NCBI GenBank assembly: GCA_030765665.1
Contig: JAVCCD010000050.1
Location: 1 to 8,191 of the forward strand
Reading direction: 5' to 3'
Length of the DNA stretch: 8,191 nt
Origin: Candidatus Tenebribacter mawsonii
Lineage (GTDB): Bacteria; Cloacimonadota; Cloacimonadia; Cloacimonadales; TCS61
In this document: positions 1-6,231 of the stretch, one piece after another
How positions within the stretch are numbered: the stretch's first letter is position 1
How the letters are laid out: each line of letters opens with the position of its first letter
Translations under genes and position numbers: made by a program
The notes under the pieces: generated by a model
Databases searched by the model: none
What the model saw: only the letters and a program-made list of their open reading frames with translations
What the model was told of the DNA's origin: nothing

Positions 1-158
1 CATTCGAGCCTCTTCATGCCAGCAACAGAAAAGTTGTGCATCAGCGCATAGAAAAAGACAGCACACTTAGAACCCGAACAATTGGTGACGGCTCTAGAAA
101 ACGTGTTGTTGTTCTTCCGGCAAATAAGCAGGTGAATAGGAAACCAAAATTAAAATAG
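1..158 (+). CDS. R3H-domain RNA-binding protein, C-terminal end (probable Jag/KhpB), 5' partial
   Basis: The reading frame whose codons begin at position 3 is open from the left edge to a TAG stop at 156-158 and encodes about 51 residues. The visible part has the hallmarks of an R3H domain. There is an FEPLHASNRKVVHQRI segment with the defining Arg-x-x-x-His pair, then a stretch ending in a basic beta-strand, RKRVVVLPA, followed by a lysine-rich tail. In the Jag/KhpB family (SpoIIIJ-associated protein) the R3H domain lies at the very C-terminus after a Jag-N and a KH domain and binds single-stranded RNA; this fits an ORF ending right after R3H. The upstream domains are outside the window, so the Jag assignment rests on R3H plus its terminal position. 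Another R3H protein is possible. The downstream hydrolase reading frame overlaps this stop, which suggests one transcript. Confidence 0.68.
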   Translation, partial: FEPLHASNRKVVHQRIEKDSTLRTRTIGDGSRKRVVVLPANKQVNRKPKLK

Positions 159-949
159 GTTCAACCAATTGCAGAATAATTTCCGCTGGTTTTTGGATGG
201 GAGATGCAGGTGCAGCAATGGGCGTGATGCCAAAAGTCCTTTGGCAAAAACTCATTAAAGCTGATGAAAAAAATAGAATCGAACTTGCTCTTAACCTCTT
301 ATTGATCCGCTCAGAGAATAAAAACATTATGGTTGATACAGGGCTTGGAAATAAGATCTCTGATAAAGTAAAAAAAATATATTCACCTTCAAAATTCATC
401 TTGTTAGATTCACTCGCAGAGCATGGACTTGATAGAAATGATATTGATATTGTAGTTCTCACCCATCTTCACTTTGATCATGCTGGTGGTGTAACATCAA
501 TTATAAATAACAAAAAAGAACTCACATTCCCAAATGCAATTCACGTATTTCAAAAGAAGGAATGGGAAGTTGCCAAAACTCCTGATGAGCTTAACAAGGC
601 GTCTTACAATTTTGAGGAAGACCTGAAACTTCTGGAAGAAATTGGAAATTACAAACTAATTGATGGGGATTTTAAACTAACCAAAGATGTAACCTTGGAA
701 CTTACAGGCGGACACACCGAAGGTACACAGGTTGTTAGAATTGAAAGTAATAATGAACTTGCTTATTATCCGGGAGATATTTTGCCAATGGAAATAAACC
801 GCCATTTAGCTGTAACCACAGCATTTGACATTAACCGTAAAGATACATTCATTGCCAAAAAGAAGATTTTGTCTGAGATCAAACAGAGAGAAGGTATTAT
901 CTTTTTGGGTCATGACTCGAATAAGCAGTTTGTTAGGTCTGGGAAGTAA
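149..949 (+). CDS. MBL-fold metallo-hydrolase, YtnP/lactonase-like
   Basis: A metallo-beta-lactamase-fold hydrolase of the type annotated as quorum-quenching lactonase YtnP. Counting from the ATG at 197, the metal ligands are all present: H90, H92, D94 and H95 in THLHFDHAGG, H173 in TGGHTEG, D194 in YPGD and H239 in LGHD. A dinuclear zinc hydrolase is therefore expected. The substrate cannot be read from sequence; lactones, esters or phosphodiesters are possible. There is no signal peptide, so it is probably cytoplasmic. Start: the frame is open back to the TAG at 137-139, and residues upstream of ATG 197 (KIGSTNCRIISAGFW) look like the conserved first strand preceding the GxxPKxLW segment of this family. 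No ATG, GTG or TTG lies there. The coordinates given assume an ATT start at 149, with AGG at 138-140 as a weak ribosome site; the first canonical start is 197. The gene overlaps the R3H stop and is probably co-transcribed with it. Confidence 0.88.
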   Translation: MKIGSTNCRIISAGFWMGDAGAAMGVMPKVLWQKLIKADEKNRIELALNLLLIRSENKNIMVDTGLGNKISDKVKKIYSPSKFILLDSLAEHGLDRNDIDIVVLTHLHFDHAGGVTSIINNKKELTFPNAIHVFQKKEWEVAKTPDELNKASYNFEEDLKLLEEIGNYKLIDGDFKLTKDVTLELTGGHTEGTQVVRIESNNELAYYPGDILPMEINRHLAVTTAFDINRKDTFIAKKKILSEIKQREGIIFLGHDSNKQFVRSGK

Positions 950-959
950 CCTTACTATT

Positions 960-994
960 AAGTTTTATCCGTAAAAATTGAGATAGTAAAACTT
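960..994. terminator. possible weak bidirectional terminator between convergent genes
   Basis: The 46-bp gap between the converging hydrolase and RloB-like genes holds an 8-bp inverted repeat, AAGTTTTA at 960-967 and TAAAACTT at 987-994, with a 19-base loop. It is followed on the + side by an AT-rich run ending in six T. The stem is almost entirely A/T and would be weak; position, more than stability, suggests a terminator. Confidence 0.25.
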
Positions 995-995
995 G

Positions 996-1676
996 TTAAC
1001 AATTTTTTAGCATTTCCTTCATGTTCTCGCATAAATGTTTGTTATTTATACATTCATTATAAAATGTCTTGTTTGTACAATTTACATCTCTGCATTTTGA
1101 ACAAAATACAATACCTACAACATAGAAAATTTCACAAACTGATTTTGTATTTTTATCCTTAAAGAGTTTAAGCGAATTTGAACTAGCATTTATCAACTTC
1201 GGACGCAATAAAGAATAAACTCCTTTTCCGCTTACTGTTCTAAAGAATTTGTTACACTTTTCATAGTTGTCTATTATTTTTTGAACTTCTGGTTTTAAAG
1301 GATTTGTATTTTTCCAAGTTGAAAAATAACGAGAAGAATATTTATCCTTATGCAAATAAAACCAGTATTCAAAGCATGGTTGTGATTGAATTAAGTAAAA
1401 TTTTGAATTATCTTTTGATAGCTCTGCAAGTTTTCCTAGTTTTGATTTATCTCCTTTTAATACATCAAGATCTACTAAACCAAAGATATATTCATAACTC
1501 CCATCTTTTAGTAACTCGTTAGCTTTATTGTATAATGATTCTAGTTTTTTCCCTTCTTTTGGGTATGTTTTTATATGGACTCTTTCAGCTCTTGAAAGCT
1601 GATTAAAATACCAGGCTTCTGTATCTCCCTCAGAAATTATGGCAATTGAAATACCTTCATTACGTTTAATCATCAT
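996..1676 (-). CDS. rloB: RloB-like TOPRIM-type protein of an ATPase/nuclease defence pair
   Basis: This 226-residue protein resembles RloB, a TOPRIM-like partner of AAA ATPases first named from restriction-linked loci. Counting from ATG 1676, the first strand and acidic motif IISEGDTEAWYF lies at about 13-24 (E16, E20). The DxD-like GLVDLD is at 66-71 (D69, D71), and QPCFEYWFYLH at 99-109 matches the SNPCFExWxxxH segment of RloB proteins. By family analogy it should be a metal-dependent nuclease controlled by the ATPase. The C-terminal 35 residues hold six cysteines (192, 195, 200, 209, 216, 226), which I do not associate with ordinary RloB and which could bind zinc. A longer frame starts at 1727, but the chosen ATG has AGAGG nine bases upstream and overlaps the ATPase stop by 11 bases, suggesting translational coupling. 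ATG 1673 is equally possible. RloB family membership is fairly secure; nuclease activity is inferred. Confidence 0.8.
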   Translation of the reverse strand: MMIKRNEGISIAIISEGDTEAWYFNQLSRAERVHIKTYPKEGKKLESLYNKANELLKDGSYEYIFGLVDLDVLKGDKSKLGKLAELSKDNSKFYLIQSQPCFEYWFYLHKDKYSSRYFSTWKNTNPLKPEVQKIIDNYEKCNKFFRTVSGKGVYSLLRPKLINASSNSLKLFKDKNTKSVCEIFYVVGIVFCSKCRDVNCTNKTFYNECINNKHLCENMKEMLKNC

Positions 1677-2976
1677 CAACCTCATCCTCTTGTATAAAGG
1701 CAGATCCAATAAAGGGTTTTGCTCCAAATTTTCCAGTTTTATATGCCTTATAATAATTTAAGGAAGATCTAATAGTTATATCTTTCAACGAGTATAAATC
1801 TGTTGAACCATTTTCACGTTTTTCAGTAAACCATACAATATCTTTTCTCAGTTCATCTGTTTCTTCAAGTAACGGATAATAATGTGAAGTAAAAATTAAT
1901 TGTGATTGTTTCGTATTTAGCATAAAAGTACTGATAAAATGATTTAATAAATCAGGATGAAGTGAAGATTCCAATTCATCAATATTTAGAATACCACCTC
2001 TTTGGATAATTTGTGATAAAACACCTGATAAACCAAAATATCTTAACGTACCTAAAGATTCTAAATCACTATCTAACTTGTATGTATTTTCAATATTATT
2101 ATCTTTAACTAAATGTTTGAAATATAGCTCTAAACTAATTAGTTCTTCATTTTCTTCAAAATCCTTTTTCATCTTATTATATAAAACCGAATCTACTTCT
2201 TTAGTCTTCTCTACCATTTCCATCGTAATCTTTGTTTCATTAATTAATGCTTCATTTATATTGAAATCAGCTTCCTTTAGTATATTTAAAACATTTTGCA
2301 TATTGATCTCTTTTTTATGCAATTTTGATGTTACATAATTTTTAAGAGAAGTTTTTGGATGAATTATCGGACGTAAGTGTTTATGAAACCATTCCCTAAC
2401 ACTCGTTAAAACATCAATTTGTAAGCTTGTTTTATTATATCCTGACAATATTGTCATATTTGGAGGAGTATTGCCTACAAGAGTTCTTATATCTACATCA
2501 TCAATAGTGAATTTGTTACCTGGAATTAAAACGACCTGTCTTGTTTTTGTATCTGTTATTCTTGAAAAGTATTTTACTTTATTAGGATCGTAAATACGTA
2601 AAGTCTCATTTAAAATAAATTTGTCATTAAACTCTATTTTGTATGAATATTTTTTAGAATCTATTAGCATTTCAATTTCAAAAACAGTTGGTGCTTCTTT
2701 TGAAATAGCATCAAATTCAAATGGAATTTTTTGGATTGAATCATCTTTACTTAAGTTATCATCTAATACTATATCACGAAATCTATCCAGCGAATGCAAT
2801 ATATTAGATTTTCCTGAAGCATTTGGTCCAAAAAGCATCGCAATTTTTAAAACTTTATATTTCCCAATTTCTTCGCAGAAGAAATCAAAATGTTTGTCTT
2901 TCTTTGTCGCAACAAAATCCAATACAACTTCATCCTTAATAGAAAGATGATTTTTTATTTTAAATTTAAGTATCAT
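1666..2976 (-). CDS. AAA15/AAA21-type ATPase, SMC/OLD-like, partner of RloB-like protein (RloA-like)
   Basis: A 436-residue ABC/SMC-superfamily ATPase without membrane segments. Residues 1-20 form the usual N-terminal strand and FKIKNHLSIKDEV motif. Walker A is GPNASGKS at 50-57. A charged helical middle section (about 210-300) probably forms the coiled or lid region. A signature-like ESLGTLRYFGLSG lies at 306-318, Walker B ILNIDELESSLHP at 329-341 with the D333-E334 pair, and an H-loop-like TSHYYPLLE at 363-371. This is the layout of AAA15/AAA21 ATPases that pair with TOPRIM proteins in RloA-RloB, PARIS (AriA-AriB) and Gabija-like systems, where the ATPase acts as sensor or clamp and the partner as effector. 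A longer frame begins at 3039, but the ATG at 2976 has GGAGG six bases upstream and gives the family N-terminus. The gene is first in an operon; its last codons overlap the RloB-like gene. A phage-defence role is inference from the pair. Confidence 0.88.
   Translation of the reverse strand: MILKFKIKNHLSIKDEVVLDFVATKKDKHFDFFCEEIGKYKVLKIAMLFGPNASGKSNILHSLDRFRDIVLDDNLSKDDSIQKIPFEFDAISKEAPTVFEIEMLIDSKKYSYKIEFNDKFILNETLRIYDPNKVKYFSRITDTKTRQVVLIPGNKFTIDDVDIRTLVGNTPPNMTILSGYNKTSLQIDVLTSVREWFHKHLRPIIHPKTSLKNYVTSKLHKKEINMQNVLNILKEADFNINEALINETKITMEMVEKTKEVDSVLYNKMKKDFEENEELISLELYFKHLVKDNNIENTYKLDSDLESLGTLRYFGLSGVLSQIIQRGGILNIDELESSLHPDLLNHFISTFMLNTKQSQLIFTSHYYPLLEETDELRKDIVWFTEKRENGSTDLYSLKDITIRSSLNYYKAYKTGKFGAKPFIGSAFIQEDEVDDD
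1686..1690 (-). promoter_or_regulatory. ribosome binding site setting the RloB-like start
   Basis: AGAGG on the - strand, lying inside the end of the ATPase gene, sits nine bases before ATG 1676. A second GAGG at 1680-1683 is better placed for ATG 1673. Together they argue for a start here and against the upstream in-frame ATG at 1727. Confidence 0.55.
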
Positions 2977-2982
2977 TTTTTT

Positions 2983-2987
2983 CCTCC
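2983..2987 (-). promoter_or_regulatory. strong ribosome binding site deciding the ATPase start
   Basis: GGAGG on the - strand is separated from ATG 2976 by six A bases. This near-ideal site selects that start over the in-frame ATG at 3039, which would add 21 residues unlike the family N-terminus. Confidence 0.8.
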
Positions 2988-3236
2988 GATAGAAACAAAT
3001 TACGATGTCATAGAAAGAGATCAATCTATAAACAGTCAATGAGTTTTTTTTAAATAACGTAATTTTTTTGCACTTTTTAAGAAATAATGGTATAAATTTT
3101 TCTATTATATGCTTCTTCTGTCATATATTTTGCATTTAACCATTCAACAACAATAATCACAATAAAAACTTTAGTTTTATGTTTTCTCAAAAAACTTTAC
3201 ACAAAAAGCTAATAACTATTTCATAAATTCAAATAT

Positions 3237-3243
3237 GGGAGGG
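3237..3243 (+). promoter_or_regulatory. ribosome binding site supporting a TTG start
   Basis: GGGAGGG precedes the TTG at 3248 by four bases (the GGAGG core by five). The only nearby ATG, at 3235, is out of frame. The site therefore supports TTG initiation for the zinc-ribbon membrane protein. Confidence 0.7.
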
Positions 3244-3247
3244 AAAA

Positions 3248-3913
3248 TTGAGAACTTGCCCGTTTTGTGAATCAAATTATATTGAGAAAAATGATGGAAA
3301 TGGTATTTATTATCAATGTGAGAATTGCAAATCTCGGGTTTATAATTTATCATTACTAAAGAGATCAAATTTTAACAGCGTGATATTCAAAAACTTACTG
3401 CTCAAAGCAAAACAAGATCATACCCATTTCAGCGGAAAGTGTTTTAGCTGTGAACAACCATTTAGAGAAGTAGAATATAATGCTGAAGGTTATAAAGCTA
3501 AAGTCTTTGTATGCTCCACCTGTATGTTCTTTGCTATAAAGAACATAGACCTTACAATATTTAAAGGTTCCGTGGAGAATTCAAGGAAACCTGATAGAAA
3601 TGAGATAAAAATGTCTGCAGAAGCTGAAAAGGTAATTAACGAACTTGAAACTAAATTAGAGAGAAACCAAAAATCATGGTTATTATTTGATAGCAGTATA
3701 AAACTAACCAAAAACAAAACTATTGGTTCTTTCACTTTCATGATCTTGATAATTATGCTTTTCGTAAGATTAGGTTTCTCCTACGGTGTTACAACACCTA
3801 TTGGCAAAATTGTATTAAGTCTATTATTTGTAATCAGCTTGATATCCGGATTACTTTTAATAATTGGTATAGGGAATATAAAAAAAGTTCTTAGAAAAAT
3901 TTCATCTAAGTAG
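3248..3913 (+). CDS. membrane protein with two N-terminal CxxC zinc ribbons, function unknown
   Basis: I do not recognise a named family for this 221-residue protein. It begins with a treble-clef or ribbon-type pair of CxxC knuckles, CPFC at 4-7 and CENC at 24-27. A second set follows, CFSC at 65-68 and CSTC at 89-92, so two zinc-binding modules are likely. Residues 120-158 are charged and probably helical. The C-terminus has two hydrophobic segments, about 159-177 and 187-208, then a basic tail (KKVLRKISSK). The topology suggests a membrane-anchored protein with its ribbons and basic ends in the cytoplasm. Zinc-ribbon heads of this sort occur on rhomboid-like and other small membrane proteins, but I see no catalytic GxSG motif. 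The start is TTG, supported by a strong ribosome site. It is divergent from the ATPase/RloB operon, so a shared regulatory region is possible, but a functional link is unproven. Confidence 0.8.
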   Translation: MRTCPFCESNYIEKNDGNGIYYQCENCKSRVYNLSLLKRSNFNSVIFKNLLLKAKQDHTHFSGKCFSCEQPFREVEYNAEGYKAKVFVCSTCMFFAIKNIDLTIFKGSVENSRKPDRNEIKMSAEAEKVINELETKLERNQKSWLLFDSSIKLTKNKTIGSFTFMILIIMLFVRLGFSYGVTTPIGKIVLSLLFVISLISGLLLIIGIGNIKKVLRKISSK

Positions 3914-3987
3914 TATTAAATTCCCACTTCTAAGAGACTTACAATTTTATTTGCTTTATCCGTTATTAATTACTTCATCAATAAAAT

Positions 3988-4428
3988 CTATTCGATCCTA
4001 GTAAGTATCATTGTATTTTTACTTGTTTTATCTTCAGTAAATTCCGATGGATAATTCCCATCAGAAGATATGCAAATTTCCAATTTATCATCCGATAGAA
4101 TTCTAATAATTGCAAAACGATTTGTCCATTCAGAACCAGGGCAGGCACCTAAACAAAGTTTAATTGTTGCCTGCATTGCCTTGCAATTTAATTCATATCC
4201 ACCTTTTGTACCGCCACCAGAACCATCGACATATTTTTCTGTTAAGTCATACTTACCATCTTCTGTAAAAATAATATATCCACTTGTCACACGTTTATTT
4301 GCTGCAATTTCCCATTTCCCGATAATTAGTTGTTTAATGTCTTTTTTAGCTATTACCTCCTCAGTGAAAATTACATTAACTACTAAAAGCAAAACAATGA
4401 TAATTAAAATTCTCTTTACGTAATCCAT
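3988..4428 (-). CDS. small secreted protein, lipocalin-like/four-cysteine, function unknown
   Basis: A 146-residue exported protein. Residues 1-27 form a signal peptide: a short basic start (MDYVKR), a hydrophobic core ILIIIVLLLVVNVIF and a plausible cleavage after EVIA. The mature part begins with LIIGKWEI and continues with YIIFTEDGKYDLTEKY, the GKW...F..DG.Y pattern of small lipocalin-like or beta-barrel stress proteins. A glycine-rich turn follows, and the cysteines are at 82, 92, 96 and 119, enough for two disulfides in the periplasm. There is no lipobox cysteine, so it is probably soluble. The ATG at 4428 has AGAGGAGA about eight bases upstream. Alternative ATGs at 4458 and 4452 are in frame; the latter overlaps the comM stop as ATGA and would only lengthen the signal's basic region. 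The gene follows comM closely and probably shares its transcript. The lipocalin-like label is a pattern-level guess. Confidence 0.75.
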   Translation of the reverse strand: MDYVKRILIIIVLLLVVNVIFTEEVIAKKDIKQLIIGKWEIAANKRVTSGYIIFTEDGKYDLTEKYVDGSGGGTKGGYELNCKAMQATIKLCLGACPGSEWTNRFAIIRILSDDKLEICISSDGNYPSEFTEDKTSKNTMILTRIE

Positions 4429-4436
4429 AATTAATT

Positions 4437-4443
4437 CTCCTCT
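4437..4443 (-). promoter_or_regulatory. ribosome binding site for the small secreted protein
   Basis: AGAGGAG on the - strand, eight bases before ATG 4428 and just beyond the comM stop. It favours this start over the ATGA-overlapping ATG at 4452, which has no comparable upstream site. Confidence 0.55.
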
Positions 4444-4448
4444 TTTTT

Positions 4449-5987
4449 TCATTCCCAAAATTTCTTATCCAAACCTCTATATTGTACCGCTTCACTTATA
4501 TGTTCTACACAAATGTTTTCGCTTCCTTCCAAATCTGCAATGGTTCTAGAGACTTTAAGTATTCTGTCGTACGCTCTGGCAGATAATCCCATTTTATCCA
4601 TTGCCATCTTTAAAATGGATTTACTGTCTTCATTTAGTATGCAGTGTTTTCTTATTAGCTTTGATGTCATTTGAGAGTTACTGAAAATATTGCTACCTTC
4701 AAATCGTTTTAATTGAATTTCTCGTGATTTATTTACTCGTTCTCTTATATCAGCGGATTTTTCACCGGTAGGAATACTACTAAGCTCATCATATTTCACA
4801 GCAGGAACTTCAACGTGAATATCAATCCTATCAAGTAGCGGTCCGGAAATTCGTGAACGGTATCTTTGAATATTTCCAATTGGGCAAGAACAGGAATGTC
4901 CTTCAACCTCACTTCCAAAATAACCACATGGACAAGGATTCATAGAGGCTACCATCATAAATTTTGCTGGAAATTCCAAGCTCTGTGTAGCGCGGGAAAT
5001 TGTAACAACTTCATCTTCTAAAGGCTGACGTAACACCTCTAAAACTGATTTTTTAAATTCGGGAAGTTCATCCAGAAATAACACTCCATTATGGGAAAGT
5101 GAAACTTCTCCCGGTTTGGGATAACTTCCACCACCAATTAGTGCAACATCACTTATCGTATGATGCGGAGAACGGAAGGGACGGCTGGTCACGATCCCTT
5201 TTTGAGCTCCAATAAAACCTGCAACAGAATGGATTTTGGTGGTTTCTAAAGCTTCTTCAAGTGTGAATCCGGGTAATATTGTTGAAATTCTTCTAGCCAT
5301 CATAGTTTTACCGGATCCTGGTGGTCCCAGCATTAGTACATTATGCCCTCCGGCTGCTGCAACTTCCAGGGCACGTTTTACATGATATTGTCCTTTCACA
5401 TCAAACATATCAACCGGACTTTCATCTAGATGTGAGAACATTTCACTTTTATTAACTTTAAAAGGTTCAATTGTTAGTTTATCTTCCAAGAAATTTACAA
5501 CTTCATTTAGAGAGGATGCTGGATAGACATTCAATTCATCAATTATTGCTGCTTCTTTAGCATTTTCATAAGGAAGAATAAGCCCATCAAGTTTATCTTT
5601 CCAGCATGCAACTGCAACTGGAAGTACACCATTCACAGGGCGTAAACTTCCATCCAGAGCAAGTTCACCAATAAAAGCATACTTTTCTAATTTTGTAGTT
5701 TTCATTTGATTTAGAGCAAAAACCAATGCCAGTGAGGTTGGAAGATCAAGAGCAACACCATCTTTCCTAATATCTGCTGGAGCCAAATTTACAGTGTAAC
5801 AATGTGTAGGAAAACGGAAACCTGAATTCTTAATCGCCGCAGAAACACGATCTTTACTCTCTTTAACGGAGTTTGATGGTAGACCAACTATAGAGAATTT
5901 CGATAATCCTCCTTTTATATCTGCTTCTACTGTTATCTGCTGTGCATCGATTCCCTGAATTGCATAAGATATTGTTTTCCCGTACAT
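4449..5987 (-). CDS. comM: ComM/YifB-family Mg-chelatase-like AAA+ protein
   Basis: A full-length (512-residue) member of the YifB/ComM family, a hexameric AAA+ helicase that promotes branch migration when transformed DNA is integrated. The N-terminal Lon-protease-like (ribosomal S5 fold) domain spans about 1-170 and starts with the typical MYGKTISYAIQGIDA and IVGLPSNSVKES. The AAA+ core has Walker A GPPGSGKT (221-228), Walker B VLFLDELPEF (302-311) and a sensor-1 SMNPCPCGYFG (348-358). The CPC...CSC cysteines (352, 354, 366, 368) are the family's usual possible zinc site, and LLDRIDI (384-390) is strongly conserved. The C-terminal helical domain with LSARAYDRILKVSRTIADL covers 468-487. AAGGAG lies six bases before the ATG. 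The gene is followed by the small secreted protein. It is widespread also in bacteria not known to be competent, so competence is possible but not demonstrated. I see only a poor promoter (CATAAT near 6021) upstream. Confidence 0.96.
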   Translation of the reverse strand: MYGKTISYAIQGIDAQQITVEADIKGGLSKFSIVGLPSNSVKESKDRVSAAIKNSGFRFPTHCYTVNLAPADIRKDGVALDLPTSLALVFALNQMKTTKLEKYAFIGELALDGSLRPVNGVLPVAVACWKDKLDGLILPYENAKEAAIIDELNVYPASSLNEVVNFLEDKLTIEPFKVNKSEMFSHLDESPVDMFDVKGQYHVKRALEVAAAGGHNVLMLGPPGSGKTMMARRISTILPGFTLEEALETTKIHSVAGFIGAQKGIVTSRPFRSPHHTISDVALIGGGSYPKPGEVSLSHNGVLFLDELPEFKKSVLEVLRQPLEDEVVTISRATQSLEFPAKFMMVASMNPCPCGYFGSEVEGHSCSCPIGNIQRYRSRISGPLLDRIDIHVEVPAVKYDELSSIPTGEKSADIRERVNKSREIQLKRFEGSNIFSNSQMTSKLIRKHCILNEDSKSILKMAMDKMGLSARAYDRILKVSRTIADLEGSENICVEHISEAVQYRGLDKKFWE

Positions 5988-6038
5988 TTTCTGCTCCTTC
6001 TATTAGAATTTATTTCAGAATTATGCTATATTACCATT

Positions 6039-6144
6039 CGTCATTGCGAGGAGTGAAAGCGACGTGGCAATCATTTCTCTCTTTTCTTTCAGCAATTTAG
6101 ATTACTTCGTTTGTAACAGCAAGAAGAAAATCTTGCAAAGACAC
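6039..6144. repeat. REP/MITE-like palindromic element with CGTCATTGCGAG end
   Basis: The comM-upstream spacer contains a unit beginning CGTCATTGCGAGGAG (6039-6053) and continuing with GCGACGTGGCAATC (6059-6072). About 60 bases on it ends with CTTGCAAAGAC (6132-6142), an imperfect inverted copy of the start with two mismatches in eleven. Between them lies a pyrimidine-rich stretch and GATTACTTCG (6100-6109). Elements with this CGTCATTGCGAG...GCAATC composition occur dispersed in intergenic DNA of many bacteria, and the GATTACTTCG...GCAA(T)GAC right half is also typical of them. The right half here looks decayed. No transposase is present, and only one copy is visible, so 'repeat' rests on resemblance. 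Exact ends are uncertain. Confidence 0.55.
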
Positions 6145-6207
6145 ATTTTTTTTAAATTATCAGTAATCTAACCATTACAAAGGTCAAGAAAAGCAAGAAG
6201 TATAACA

Positions 6208-6220
6208 ACCTTCGCAAGGT
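6208..6220. terminator. short palindrome, possible terminator of the secreted repeat protein gene
   Basis: ACCTT-CGC-AAGGT forms a 5-bp stem with a 3-base loop, 12 bases beyond the stop of the leftward secreted-protein gene. It is not followed by a clear U-run, so termination would be weak. It may instead be a fragment of a dispersed palindromic repeat. Confidence 0.3.
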
Positions 6221-6231
6221 CTCTGTTCCTT

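Larger units (their letters stand above)
2977..3247. promoter_or_regulatory. AT-rich divergent intergenic region with weak promoter candidates
   Basis: This 271-bp spacer separates the leftward ATPase/RloB operon from the rightward zinc-ribbon membrane protein and must hold both promoters. On the - strand there are two candidates. One is TTGACT (3039-3034), a good -35 match but with only a poor -10 (TTCTAT, 18-base spacing). The other is a perfect TATAAT (3109-3104) lacking a recognisable -35. On the + strand TTTACA (about 3196) is a possible -35 without a clear -10. The region is very AT-rich, so such matches occur by chance. I see no gene, CRISPR repeat or obviously structured RNA. Confidence 0.3.

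Noticed and set aside
94..462. 122-codon open frame on the - strand
   Set aside because: It lies opposite the R3H end and the hydrolase, gives a low-complexity Ser/Phe/Ile-rich translation typical of antisense shadows, and has no ribosome site I can see.
1677..1727. Longer N-terminus (MEQNPLLDLP...) for the RloB-like protein
   Set aside because: It lies entirely inside the ATPase coding region in another frame, is not similar to family N-termini, and ATG 1676 has a better-placed AGAGG.
2078..2950. Two open frames on the + strand (2078-2338 and 2621-2950)
   Set aside because: They are antisense to the ATPase and translate to Ser/Ile/Phe-rich sequence without recognisable motifs.
2977..3039. 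Longer N-terminus (MTVYRLISFYD...) for the ATPase
   Set aside because: The GGAGG at 2983-2987 serves ATG 2976 directly, and the protein from that ATG matches the usual MxxxFKIKNHLS opening; the extension translates the ribosome site itself.
2977..3247. Possible structured RNA (retron-like ncRNA or toxin-antitoxin RNA) in the divergent spacer
   Set aside because: Only short A/T stems such as AAAACTTTAGTTTT are visible, as expected by chance in such AT-rich DNA; there is no reverse transcriptase nearby.
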